From assembly GCF_010729665.1 (NCBI RefSeq), contig NZ_AP022610.1:62001-126000 (forward strand): 64,000 nt of DNA. Direction: 5' to 3'. This DNA comes from Mycolicibacterium madagascariense. Lineage in GTDB: Bacteria > Actinomycetota > Actinomycetes > Mycobacteriales > Mycobacteriaceae. Under the pieces are notes generated by a model. It saw nothing but the letters and a program-made list of their open reading frames with translations. It did no database searches and was not told the origin of the DNA. Position numbers and translations under genes: made by a program. Positions 16,645 to 25,150 of this stretch are shown one piece after another (the first letter of the stretch is position 1; each line of letters opens with the position of its first letter).

Positions 16645-16662
16645 AACATACAGCTGTATGTT
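16645..16662. promoter_or_regulatory. Perfect 18-bp palindromic operator
   Basis: AACATACAGCTGTATGTT is identical to its reverse complement. It lies in the 247-bp divergent region between the AveC-like operon (ATG at 16568) and the enoyl-CoA hydratase operon (GTG at 16816). Size and symmetry fit a TetR-dimer operator, and TetR is encoded at the end of the leftward operon. Control of both operons by one site is the simplest reading. Confidence 0.7.
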
Positions 16663-16815
16663 TTCGGCAGTCAATGGGTCTCCCTGACGTGATTCGGGGC
16701 TCCATGGTCGCCCACGGCCGCGGCATCGATCGTCGGTCAGTGCATGAAATGCCGTGCCAGAAGGGATGAACCGGGTGCAGACGCCGTGTCATCGAACTCG
16801 TGACCGAGGTGCGCG

Positions 16816-17640
16816 GTGAATGCGACCGCGCGATCCGCGGGCTCGGCGCCGGAGGTAAGGCTGTCCCGGCCGCGCGCCGGGGTAGTTGCCATCGACCTGA
16901 ACCGGCCGCACCGATTGAACGCTCTGACCGCGACGATGGTCGAGTCGATGCACGAGGCGTTGACCGAAGCGGGCAGCGATCCGCAGTGCAGGGTCGTCGT
17001 CCTTGGAGGGGTTGGACGGGGATTCTGCGCAGGCCTCGATCTCGATGGATACGCAGATGACACCGTCGGCCATGACGTTCACGCGAAGCTGGCCGTGCAG
17101 CGGCACATTGCCTCGCTCGTTCAGCGCATCAGGTCGCTACGGCAGCCCGTCATCGCGTCGGTCAACGGCGCCGCGGCTGGCGGTGGTCTGGCCCTGGTTT
17201 GCGCATGCGACGTGCGGCTTGCATCGATCGACGCCGTCTTCGCGGTGTCGTTCATCAGAGTGGGTTTCTCGGGGTGCGACATAGGAACGTCGTGGATGTT
17301 GCCGAGGCTGGTGGGCGCCGGTCGTGCGCATGAGCTGATGCTGACCGGTCGACGGTTCGACGCAGCAGAGGCACTGCGTATCGGTCTCGTTGCGGACGTG
17401 GTCGCGGCGGAGGATTTGGCTGGCCGCGTGACGCAAACCGTCGACGCGCTACTGGCGGCCCCTCCGTTGTCGTTGGCCCTGACCAAACAGGGAATGTGGC
17501 TCTCGCTGGAAATCCCGTCCTTCGACGCAGCGGTCGAACTGGAGAACCGACAGCAGGTGCTGACGGCCTTGACCCAGGATCAGGCCGAAGCGATGGCCGC
17601 GTTCCGCGATGGCCGTGAACCGAGGTACTGCAACAGATGA
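16816..17640 (+). CDS. Enoyl-CoA hydratase/isomerase family protein (crotonase fold)
   Basis: A 274-residue crotonase. It has NRPHRLNALT at the N-terminus, the oxyanion-hole loops GFCAGLDLDG (about 68-77) and NGAAAGGGLAL (about 118-128), and the family's DIGTSWMLPRLVG. The positions of the two classical catalytic Glu residues appear not to be Glu, so hydratase activity is not certain; other crotonase reactions are possible. It starts with a GTG at 16816 and heads the rightward operon from the shared palindrome region. It is followed 31 bases later by an APH-type kinase gene. The role would be beta-oxidation-like processing of a CoA ester. Confidence 0.88.
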   Translation: MNATARSAGSAPEVRLSRPRAGVVAIDLNRPHRLNALTATMVESMHEALTEAGSDPQCRVVVLGGVGRGFCAGLDLDGYADDTVGHDVHAKLAVQRHIASLVQRIRSLRQPVIASVNGAAAGGGLALVCACDVRLASIDAVFAVSFIRVGFSGCDIGTSWMLPRLVGAGRAHELMLTGRRFDAAEALRIGLVADVVAAEDLAGRVTQTVDALLAAPPLSLALTKQGMWLSLEIPSFDAAVELENRQQVLTALTQDQAEAMAAFRDGREPRYCNR

Positions 17641-17671
17641 CGAATTGCATCAGGCGGACAGGCAGACGACG

Positions 17672-19063
17672 ATGACGATTACTGCGCAGCAGGATGACGC
17701 GTCGACCCTCAGCGCCGACCTGCTGGCCTGGGTGCAGGACGTCTTGGGCGCCACCATCGTCTCGGTCGACCGGCGCCCCGGCGGCGGCCGACGGGAGGCC
17801 TGGTTCCTAGACGTGCGTTACCCCGACGGATCAGCCGGCGAGCTGTTCCTGCGCTACGACCGCACGGACCCGACCGTGACGGGTGATCCCTTCACCCTCA
17901 GCCGCGAGGCAGCGTTCTTCGCTGCCATGGCTGACAGCGCTGTGCCGGCGCCGCACATCCATGCGGTCCACCCGAGGGAACAGGCGATCCTTGCCGAGCG
18001 CGTCGCCGGTGAGACGTGGTTCTCTCGATTGAAGGACCCCGACGAGCGCGTCGAGGTTGCGACGGACTTCATGCGCATCCTGGCCGCACTGCACGCCATC
18101 GAGCCACGCGGACTCGATCTGGACGAGGGGGTGAATCCAGGTGACTTACCCGCACACGTCGCCGTCGAAATCGACCGGTGGGAAAGGTTTTATCGCACCA
18201 GTGAGGCGCCGCCCGACCCGCTCATCGAGGTTGGCTTCGCCTGGCTAAAGGCCAACGTTCCGAAGGCGTCGGGACCGGTGGTCATCGTGCACGGCGACGC
18301 TGGACCGGGAAACTTCCTGTATCGAGACGGCCGGGTGAGCGCGGTGCTCGACTGGGAGTTGGCCCACCTGGGTGATCCCCACGACGACCTGGCGTGGGTG
18401 AGTGTTCGCGCGGTCCAAGAGCCCTTTACCGACCTTCTCGAGCGATTCGACGACTACGCCAGGTTCAGCGGCAGGCCGGTGGACGTCTCCCGGGTGCGGT
18501 ACTACCGCGTGTTCGCCGAGCTGAGGATCCTGGTGCTCAGCCACCACTCCGTCGGGCATTCCGATCCGCTCGGGGAAGTCGGCAATGCCTTGATCTACAC
18601 CGCGCTGCACCGTCGACTGTTCGGTGACGCGATGGCCGACGTGCTCGACGTCGAACTGCAACGACCCACCACGCTCGATGCGCCGGTTACGGCCCTCGCC
18701 TGGTGGTACGACGCGGCGCTGGCGCAGCTGGGTCAGATCGTCGTCCCGCGTAGCACGGACCCCTTCGTCATCTTGCGCAGCAAGGGCATTGCCAGGATGT
18801 TGAAGTACCTGCGCGAGATGGATCGGCTCGGCCCCGCGGCCGAGGTCGCCGACCTCGAGGACTTGGCTGATGTGCTTGGCGCCCGACCGGATTCGGTGGC
18901 CGAGGGCATCGCCGCCTTACTCGGCCGGTTCAACTCGGGCACCGTCGACGTCGCTTCGGTGGTACGAGTACTGCACCGCCGGACGCTGCGGGAGATGCAA
19001 ATCCTGCGTCCGGCGATGGGTAGGCTCGTCGAACGTACGTTCGACCCGCTGGAACGGCCATGA
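17672..19063 (+). CDS. APH-type phosphotransferase family protein
   Basis: A 463-residue protein with an aminoglycoside-phosphotransferase/choline-kinase fold. The Brenner motif HGDAGPGNFLY and the metal motif LDWELAHLGDP are clear (about residues 207-235), and a C-terminal helical extension of about 150 residues follows. Family members beside CoA enzymes (the ACAD10/ACAD11 kinase domain, LvaA in levulinate catabolism) phosphorylate hydroxyacyl-CoAs so that the hydroxyl can leave. The neighbours here (enoyl-CoA hydratase, P450, ligase, dioxygenase) support such a role by inference. The ATG at 17672 was chosen; upstream starts lie inside the hydratase gene's end. Confidence 0.85.
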   Translation: MTITAQQDDASTLSADLLAWVQDVLGATIVSVDRRPGGGRREAWFLDVRYPDGSAGELFLRYDRTDPTVTGDPFTLSREAAFFAAMADSAVPAPHIHAVHPREQAILAERVAGETWFSRLKDPDERVEVATDFMRILAALHAIEPRGLDLDEGVNPGDLPAHVAVEIDRWERFYRTSEAPPDPLIEVGFAWLKANVPKASGPVVIVHGDAGPGNFLYRDGRVSAVLDWELAHLGDPHDDLAWVSVRAVQEPFTDLLERFDDYARFSGRPVDVSRVRYYRVFAELRILVLSHHSVGHSDPLGEVGNALIYTALHRRLFGDAMADVLDVELQRPTTLDAPVTALAWWYDAALAQLGQIVVPRSTDPFVILRSKGIARMLKYLREMDRLGPAAEVADLEDLADVLGARPDSVAEGIAALLGRFNSGTVDVASVVRVLHRRTLREMQILRPAMGRLVERTFDPLERP

Positions 19064-19135
19064 TCGGTATCGGGAACGGCCAACGCGGTCAACGGATTTC
19101 GTGGATCGTCACCCATCGAGGAGAAGGACGAGGCA

Positions 19136-19948
19136 ATGGTTGAGCACGTCGTGGTTTCAGATGCTGATGTGGGCCAGCGTGTGTGTGCTGCGCTCGAGGC
19201 AGACGGAGTGGTGGTCGTCGAGGGCGCGATCGACTCCGACATGATCGCCCGGGCCAAGGAAGCGCTCGAACGCGGCGCCCGCGAAGACGAGGCCCACGGC
19301 TTCCAAGTCCGTGGATCTGCCTATGACCCAGACGAACTCAACGTTCGGGTTCGGAACTTGCCCGGCAAGGATGCAGTGTTCCGCGAGATGCTCGAGCTTC
19401 CAGCGCTTCGGGCCGTGGTCACTGGTTGGCTTGGTGACAGCGTGCGACTGTCGAACTTCACGTCCAACACCACCCTGCCTGGCGCCGGTGCGATGGCGTT
19501 GCACGCCGACCAGAACCCGATCCCGGCCCCGTGGCCGCCCTACCCATGCACCGTGAACGTGGCGTTCGCTCTAGACGATTTCACCCCCGACAACGCCACT
19601 CGCTACGTGCCGGGAACGCACCGTGAGAGCGGCCCTCCAGCTTGGCATGGAACGCATCCCGGCGCGGTCCCACTGTGCGGGCCTGCTGGATCAATGATGT
19701 TCATGGAGGGCCGCATTCACCACCAGACCGGCGCCAACACCGGAACGACCCCCCGCTCGGGGGCATTCGCGTTCTTCGCGCGTTCCTTTCTGGCCCCGCA
19801 ATTCGAATGGCACCGCGGCATCCTCCAGGACCTGCGCGCCACGCTGAGCCCATGGCTGCGCGAGATCATGGGGTTCGGGCAGTCCGGCGGCACCGCCAAC
19901 TTCATCCCGGAGAACGCCGCCGCTTCGACAACCCCCGCACCGCGATGA
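19136..19948 (+). CDS. Phytanoyl-CoA dioxygenase (PhyH)-like Fe(II)/2-oxoglutarate oxygenase
   Basis: A 270-residue double-stranded beta-helix oxygenase. The iron ligands are visible as HAD in ALHADQNPIP (His and Asp) and the distal His in EGRIHHQTGAN; NATRYVPGTHRE is the typical PhyH strand. A GAGGAGAAGG Shine-Dalgarno lies before the ATG at 19136. The enzyme would hydroxylate an alkyl CoA ester or related lipid with O2 and 2-oxoglutarate. It is coupled by an ATGA overlap to the downstream DUF7064/7065-type gene. Two oxygenases (this one and the P450) in one regulon point to an oxidative pathway for a branched or cyclic hydrophobic molecule. Confidence 0.88.
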   Translation: MVEHVVVSDADVGQRVCAALEADGVVVVEGAIDSDMIARAKEALERGAREDEAHGFQVRGSAYDPDELNVRVRNLPGKDAVFREMLELPALRAVVTGWLGDSVRLSNFTSNTTLPGAGAMALHADQNPIPAPWPPYPCTVNVAFALDDFTPDNATRYVPGTHRESGPPAWHGTHPGAVPLCGPAGSMMFMEGRIHHQTGANTGTTPRSGAFAFFARSFLAPQFEWHRGILQDLRATLSPWLREIMGFGQSGGTANFIPENAAASTTPAPR

Positions 19949-20916
19949 CGGCCAGCCCGGCGCGCGCGAACGCCATCCCCGGTCCCGTCGTACCGGAGTC
20001 CGAGCAATTCATGCCATCCGATGACGGTCTGCACACCCCGGGCGGCGAGTTCTACTTCAACGAAACCTACTGGTTCTCGTTCTTCGCCCCCGAACGGGGC
20101 CTCGGTGGGTGGCTCTACTCGGGCGTCCGGCCCAGTGCCGGCGTCACCACCGGTGGCTGCTGGATTTGGGATCCAAAAGGCACCGACCCGTGGGAGATCT
20201 TGTTCTTCGAGCAGTTCAACTGGCTCAAACCACCGGTGGTCGCCGACGCCCACCGGCTCGTCCTCGCCAACGGCAACACGGTGAGCACTGTCGAGCCTGG
20301 GCAGACCTACGATCTGGCCTTCGACGACCGTGAGCGTCTGCAGGCCCGCCTGCGGTTCACCGGCAGCGAGCGCCCAGTACCGCTACGCCCAGGCACCCCG
20401 CCGTATCCGAAGGCGTCGCACTTCGATCAAACCGGACGGGTTACCGGTTGTCTGATTCTGGATGGCGACCGCATCGACATCGACTGTTACGCCATGCGTG
20501 ATCGGTCCTGGGGGCCGCGTCGCGAACGCGGTTATCAAGTGATGGCCTACACCTGGCTCGCCGACGATCACACCTCGCTGCTGGCCTACTCGACGCCCCG
20601 ACGCGACAGCGATCGAACCGACGACGTGTACGCCGGCTACGTCCGTCGCGGCGGCGCTGTTCGCTACCTCGCGTCGGGTGCGCGGCAGGTGCGCCGCCAC
20701 CCCCACGACAAGTGGATTACGGACGTCTCGATCGACTTGGTCGACGACGACGGGCGACCCTTAATCGCACACGGCCGGGCCGTCAGTCGAATGATCCTGC
20801 CAACCGCCACCAGTGTGTGCGTGAACTCGCTGATGGAATTCACCGTGGACGGTCGGACCATTTATGGTGAGGACCAAGATGTTTGGCCGATGAATGCCTG
20901 GCGAACCATGCGTTGA
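19945..20916 (+). CDS. DUF7064/DUF7065-type protein, function unknown
   Basis: A 323-residue protein with two predicted beta-rich halves: an N-terminal domain with FNETYWFSFFAPERGLGGW and an aromatic-rich strand pattern, and a C-terminal half with the DRSWGPR motif and GRTIYGEDQDVWPM at the end. This resembles the lipocalin/hydroxyneurosporene-synthase-like proteins of actinobacteria found next to terpenoid or steroid genes (family placement from memory, moderate). The ATG overlaps the dioxygenase stop; the longer ORF from 19642 is a shadow. It ends the rightward operon. A hydrophobic-ligand-binding or hydratase-like role is conceivable, but nothing catalytic is visible. Confidence 0.7.
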   Translation: MTASPARANAIPGPVVPESEQFMPSDDGLHTPGGEFYFNETYWFSFFAPERGLGGWLYSGVRPSAGVTTGGCWIWDPKGTDPWEILFFEQFNWLKPPVVADAHRLVLANGNTVSTVEPGQTYDLAFDDRERLQARLRFTGSERPVPLRPGTPPYPKASHFDQTGRVTGCLILDGDRIDIDCYAMRDRSWGPRRERGYQVMAYTWLADDHTSLLAYSTPRRDSDRTDDVYAGYVRRGGAVRYLASGARQVRRHPHDKWITDVSIDLVDDDGRPLIAHGRAVSRMILPTATSVCVNSLMEFTVDGRTIYGEDQDVWPMNAWRTMR

Positions 20917-21026
20917 ATGATGGCGATCGACCCTCCGCGCGGGTGGTTGAGGCTGTCCCGGCGATCAGCGCAAAAGCCTGGCTGTCTCGCTAACGGACCG
21001 TCTGTCGGCCGCCTAGATGTAGCCTG

Positions 21027-21145
21027 TCAGGAGGTTGGTGTCCGTCGGCTGATCGGCGGGAGGCCACCGAGTGCGCTGTGACGTCGTCGAGTGTTGTAGT
21101 GCTCGAGCCAGGGCGCAAGGGCTTCTGATTGCATTGGGTCTGCCG
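21027..21145 (-). pseudogene. IS481-family transposase C-terminal fragment
   Basis: About 38 residues on the minus strand, including LAPWLEHYNTRRRHSALGG and LPPISRRTPTS before a stop at 21027-21029. This is the typical end of an integrase-core transposase (IS481-like). It abuts the end of an IS3-like transposase relic at 21156, so it marks a junction of two dead elements. Confidence 0.7.
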
Positions 21146-21155
21146 GAGGCTCGAA

Positions 21156-21918
21156 CTATTGGATTCCCAAAAGGGGTTGGTCGGTCCTTTCGTCATCGTG
21201 GAACGTGGCCTCGTACTCTGCGGGCGGTAGGTCTTAGAGATAACAGTGCAGGCGGCGGGTGTTGTGCCAGTGCACCCATCCCAGGGTGGCCAGCTCCACG
21301 GTCTTCCACGGGCCGGCCCGGACGGGTCCGTAGATCAGCTCGGCCTTGTAATAGCCGTTCACCGTCTCGGCTAGGGCGTTGTCGAAGCTGTCCCCGACGG
21401 TCCCGCTGAAGGGCACCGCGCCGATCTCGGTCAGGCGTTCTGGCCGTAGCGGATGGGCGTGGACTGACCCGGCATCGGAATGACCTCGCAAGCCCGCCAA
21501 CGTATTCCCGTGTGACCAGCGCGTCATCTCAGTGGCATCGAGCACCATGGTAATCCGCGTGTGCGGCGGAAGCGGCCACCCCACGATTATTCGACTGAAG
21601 ACATTGGTGAGAAAGCAGACATACGCTGCCCCGGCCCACGACGGCACGGACGTCTAGTCGCTGACCTAAAACGCATTAGGCGCCGTGGCGGTGAACTTGC
21701 GCTTCACCAGATGCGGGGTGCCGCGGCGCACCTGGGTCAGCTTTGGTGGTGCGCACTTGTTTGCCGCGACGCACCCCCTCTATTCCGGCCGCACGCATCA
21801 GCCACCCGACCTGATCACGGCCCACGTCGTGGCGGGCGCGGCGGGCGGCCTTCCACAGCTTTCGCACGCCCCAGACCCGGTAGTTGTCCTCCAACATCTC
21901 AGTCCGGATCGGGATCAA
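21156..21918 (-). pseudogene. IS3-family transposase OrfB, inactivated
   Basis: Most of an IS3-type integrase-core OrfB is readable in pieces: NYRVWGVRKLWKAARRA, RAAGIEGVRRGKQVRTTK, then after a frameshift VKRKFTATAPNA, PSWAGAAYVCFLTNVFSR, GTVGDSFDNALAETVNGYYK, LGWVHWHNTRRLH, and finally LPPAEYEATFHDDERTDQ to a stop at 21156-21158. In-frame stops replace a Trp (TAG near 21667), a second site (near 21655) and a residue after HCYL (near 21237). It cannot make an active transposase. Its N-terminal portion and OrfA are absent. Confidence 0.82.
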
Positions 21919-21929
21919 CCGGGCATTAG

Positions 21930-22368
21930 AGGCCGTCGCCCAACTTGGCCCACCTTCTCCAATTCACGACGGAACCATCTTGGCATGGTCCGGATGTCAG
22001 GAAGGTCTGCACAAGACTCTTGCGACGTGACGTGCCGCGGCAGTGCTGACGCAGATCGCAGCAGCCGCAACGCAGTCCTGCGTCGCCGCCAGTCCGCGTG
22101 GCACGACTGTGTTCCCGGGAGCGCGAAGAAGCCTGGACTGAACCGACGCTCCGGACCGCCGTGGCACAACAGTTCATGTCGACCCGAGTGTTTTCAAGCG
22201 TTGGACGGAGCTGTAATCGATCAGACGATTCGGCGTCGCCGATGCGGTCAACGTTTACCGGCGGGGCGCACAGTCGGCGAGAGTGCGGAACCGTTGAGAC
22301 AGCGAGCGGCAGTCCCGACTCAGGTATGCGCCGGTCGGGCGGCCGTATACCGGCCGGCCGACAGAAAG
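21930..22368. other. Gene-free stretch next to IS debris
   Basis: Short open frames exist on both strands, but none shows a recognisable motif or a Shine-Dalgarno sequence. The stretch lies between the IS3 relic and dispersed repeat copy 2, so it is probably decayed mobile-element or host sequence. Nothing could be assigned. Confidence 0.4.
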
Positions 22369-22458
22369 ATGCGACGAAGATTGACGAGCTCAGACGACAC
22401 GCCGAAGTCTTGTCAAAGTAGCCAGGCGTGTCTTGTCAGTGTTAATTGCATCTCGACA
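22369..22458 (+). repeat. Dispersed repeat, copy 2 (longest match)
   Basis: This copy has the 63-base core (22396-22458) shared with copies 1 and 3, plus about 27 bases upstream starting GATGCGACGAAGATTG, shared with copy 3 (34889 onward). The core includes GACACGCC...GGCGTGTC, a perfect 8-bp inverted repeat with a 21-base loop (22396-22432). It lies just beyond the IS3/IS481 debris. Confidence 0.65.
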
Positions 22459-22745
22459 TCGGCTGCACTGTCGCAGGCTCCCAGGCGCTGTGTTGTGTCG
22501 TCGTCGTTGAGTTGTCCTCGTGTGTGTCCTCCGCCGCTGCTATTGGGCGGCGACATCACGTCGGATCACCGCGTGACCGCGAATGATGCTGCGTCGACGA
22601 CGCCCCTGTATGAAGCCCACGACACTGAGAAAAGGGAGCGTGACGATCGCCTTGACGGGCCAGGCGGGCGGGGATTCCCGTGCAGGGTCTGCCGACGGCG
22701 ACCGGGGCTTGTCCGGAGATGGCTGCGTGGGTGGGGATGGCGGGG

Positions 22746-23540
22746 TCAGAGTCGTCCGAATGTGTGATGTTGGGCAAGGTATTTGGTGATGGCATCGGCG
22801 ATAGCCGTAGGTTGTTCGGGGAACAGTGCGTGGCTGGCGTCGGCGATCACCGTGGTGGTGACGCGGCTGCCATATCGGTGGCGCAGGTCGCCCCATTCGG
22901 CGCGTTGATGGAACGGGTCCAGTGCAGCAATGATCTCGAAGATTGGCGCGTTGCCAGCGCCCCAGTAGCGGTTCACGTCCGCGTGGCGCACGCAGTCGAC
23001 CTGCATGGCCAAGGTCTCGGGGTACCAGCCGGTGAGCCATTGCGACGCGTCATGACCGGGAGCGAAGAACGCTAAGCGCAGCGCTGCGAGCCGCTCGCCT
23101 TCACTCAGGGTAGGGTCCGCGGCGCGCATGGGTGCCGAATCAACCTCGGGTGCAATGGTTTTCCCAGATGCTGCCGCCAAGATCACGCAGGCGACCTGGT
23201 CCGCGTAATGGACCGCGGTCGCACGGGCGACGAAGTTTCCGAAGGCGTGGCCGAGGACGACCGCGGGCCCGTCGGCCAGGGCTGCTATCACTGCAGCGAC
23301 GTCGCGGGCCATGTCGTCGAAGCGCACGGCAGTCATCGGACCGGACGAGCCGGCGACGCCGCGTGGTTGAGGACGCAACACCCGGTACCCCGCTCGTGCC
23401 AGCGTCGCAGCCAATGCGTCGAAATCGTTTCCCCCGTCGCGTCCGTAGGACGGTAGGAGGACGATCGCCGGGCCGTCTCCGTCGACGTAGGTCTCGATGG
23501 ATGTCGCGCCCGCGATGACCATGTCAACGTGTGGAGTCAT
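22746..23540 (-). CDS. Alpha/beta hydrolase-fold protein with altered nucleophile
   Basis: A 264-residue alpha/beta hydrolase homologue. The strand-loop LLPSYGRDGG, PQPRGVAGSSGPM and the nucleophile elbow GHAFGN (about residues 100-105) are in place, and a late His lies in DASHALFPEQ. The elbow has Ala where the serine nucleophile normally sits (GxSxG). The protein is therefore either non-hydrolytic, cofactor-free-dioxygenase-like, or a binding protein. The ATG at 23540 overlaps the stop of the beta-propeller gene upstream; the ORF's extension to 23693 runs into that gene. It is the last gene of the CMD/lactonase operon. Confidence 0.85.
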   Translation of the reverse strand: MTPHVDMVIAGATSIETYVDGDGPAIVLLPSYGRDGGNDFDALAATLARAGYRVLRPQPRGVAGSSGPMTAVRFDDMARDVAAVIAALADGPAVVLGHAFGNFVARATAVHYADQVACVILAAASGKTIAPEVDSAPMRAADPTLSEGERLAALRLAFFAPGHDASQWLTGWYPETLAMQVDCVRHADVNRYWGAGNAPIFEIIAALDPFHQRAEWGDLRHRYGSRVTTTVIADASHALFPEQPTAIADAITKYLAQHHTFGRL

Positions 23541-24544
23541 GATGGGTCCGAGGCGCTCGCGGCCGCGGTCGGGTAGGTGAATTCGGCGCGAAGTAGCGCG
23601 GCCCGACGGGTGACGCCGTCGGGGGGAGCAGTGGTCCCGCCGTCGGTGGTGAGGTAGGCGACGTGGCCGTGGTCTCCTGCGCCGCGTCCCCACGCGGCAC
23701 TGGACGGCCCGACGAGAGTGTCGTCGAACGGATCACCGGCGATGTGGCGGACTTCGCTGCCGTGCCGCGGCGTGAGCGGCACTCGATCGAAGGTGTTGGC
23801 GCGATGCCTGGTGACGTAAGCGAATCCGGCTTCCTCGTCGAGGCAGAAGTCATCGGCGTTGTCGATCGCCGCGACGAACTGCGCAGGCCCGGCCGGATCG
23901 AGGGTGGCAGCGTCGACGGGCACGCGCATGAACACCTTCTGCGCGGTGGAGGTGTAGTACAGGTAGCCGTCCTGTGCGCCGTAGCGCACGCCGTTGACGC
24001 CGGGTTGCGGTGGGGGAGGAACGCCGCTGTCGGGGTCGAACGCCATGGTGTCGTCGGACAGCCATATCCGCGCGGTGGCGCTGCGGGCGTCGTCGGCGAG
24101 GTCGACGCGCCAGATGAGACCGGCGAAGCAGTCGGCGATCGCCATCACCGTTGGTCCGAGTAGGCAGCTGCCGTTGAGGCCGCGCACACGGTCGTCGAAG
24201 GTGTAGACGATCGTTGGATGGACCGGTGTGCCTGGTGTCCACCTGGTGAAATCGATTCGCACCAAATGTGATTCGTGAGTCGTGTAGGCCTCGGTCAGGC
24301 TGATGACGAACACGTCGGGGGCGATCTCGACGATTCCGGTCACGGGGTGCTCGAAGGTGTGTACCAGGACCGGCTCGACGACGGCACCGGGAGCCGCTGG
24401 TGGCACCCACCAGAGTTCCTTCTGTAGCACCGCAGTGATCAGGACGGACTGGTCCATCCGGACGGCCAGGTTCTCCAGAAAGTACTTCTGCGGAAAGTAG
24501 GCCACCGGAGTCAGTGTGACGGTGGGCAGCGGCGCAATGGCCAT
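23537..24544 (-). CDS. SMP-30/gluconolactonase-like six-bladed beta-propeller protein
   Basis: A 335-residue protein made of repeated beta-blade motifs (FLENLAVRMDQSVLITAVLQKELWW at the start is typical; then GLNGSCLLG, GVNGVRYGAQDGYLYYTST, DDFCLDEEAGFAYVT). There is no clear signal peptide. Proteins of this family act as lactonases or vinyl-isomer/strictosidine-synthase-like enzymes, often with a Ca ion held by Glu/Asn/Asp. The neighbours (two CMD-family proteins and an alpha/beta hydrolase, all with overlapping or near-overlapping starts) suggest the substrate is a lactone or cyclic ester in a shared pathway. Confidence 0.8.
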   Translation of the reverse strand: MAIAPLPTVTLTPVAYFPQKYFLENLAVRMDQSVLITAVLQKELWWVPPAAPGAVVEPVLVHTFEHPVTGIVEIAPDVFVISLTEAYTTHESHLVRIDFTRWTPGTPVHPTIVYTFDDRVRGLNGSCLLGPTVMAIADCFAGLIWRVDLADDARSATARIWLSDDTMAFDPDSGVPPPPQPGVNGVRYGAQDGYLYYTSTAQKVFMRVPVDAATLDPAGPAQFVAAIDNADDFCLDEEAGFAYVTRHRANTFDRVPLTPRHGSEVRHIAGDPFDDTLVGPSSAAWGRGAGDHGHVAYLTTDGGTTAPPDGVTRRAALLRAEFTYPTAAASASDPS

Positions 24545-24559
24545 GATGGTCCTTGGTCC

Positions 24560-25150
24560 TCAGGGAGCGGGAATGGCGAAGACGTTGAGAATGGCGCACA
24601 CGGTGTGATAGAGGCCTACCAGCACGGTGAGCTCGAAAACGCCTGGCGGACCTAACGTCTGCTCGGCCAGGCGGTAAAGGTCGTCGTCGACGCGATGCGC
24701 GGTGGACAGCGCTCTCGCCAGCCGGTGAGCGGTCTGCTCAGTGTGGGTGAGACCTTCGGGCATCTCGCCGGCGGCCAGCGCAGCGACGACCGCGTCGGAC
24801 AGGCCGGCGCAGCGCGCGACCGCGCGGTGCGCATAGAGCTCGTAGGGGGCCTGCCACAGCGCCCCGATGGTCAAGATCACCACTTGGCGCACCCGCTCGT
24901 CGAGTGAGGTGTGCTGCTCTTCGGTCGCCTGCAATTGAAGGAATGCGGTACCGATCTGGGGGCTGAGCAAGCTGGGGTTGAACGGTCCAATGAGGCGCCC
25001 GTCAGCCAACTTTGCCGCGAAACCCGTTCGCGTCGCCCACGGCACGGCGTTGGCGGTGATGTGGTCGAACAACTCACGCTGCGCGCCGGTCAGCGAATCC
25101 GGGTCGGCGAGCGTCAGCCGACCACCCAGGCCGTTTCCGTCGATGCTCAC
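24560..25150 (-). CDS. Carboxymuconolactone-decarboxylase (CMD) family protein
   Basis: A 196-residue helical protein of the CMD/AhpD superfamily. SLTGAQRELFDHI and FNPSLLSPQIGTAFL are the usual N-terminal elements; the core helix LDERVRQVVILTIGALWQAPYE is followed by the His region YAHRAVARCAGLS, with DAVVAALAAGE after it. There is no CxxC. The GTG at 25150 overlaps the stop of the upstream, related CMD gene (GTGA). The two together probably form a heteromeric or paired enzyme. Reported activities of such proteins range from decarboxylation to peroxide reduction; the present one is unassigned. Confidence 0.85.
   Translation of the reverse strand: MSIDGNGLGGRLTLADPDSLTGAQRELFDHITANAVPWATRTGFAAKLADGRLIGPFNPSLLSPQIGTAFLQLQATEEQHTSLDERVRQVVILTIGALWQAPYELYAHRAVARCAGLSDAVVAALAAGEMPEGLTHTEQTAHRLARALSTAHRVDDDLYRLAEQTLGPPGVFELTVLVGLYHTVCAILNVFAIPAP

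Noticed and set aside
22540..23040. Second minus-strand frame over the alpha/beta hydrolase end
   Set aside because: Basic, Pro/Arg-rich shadow of the real hydrolase frame.
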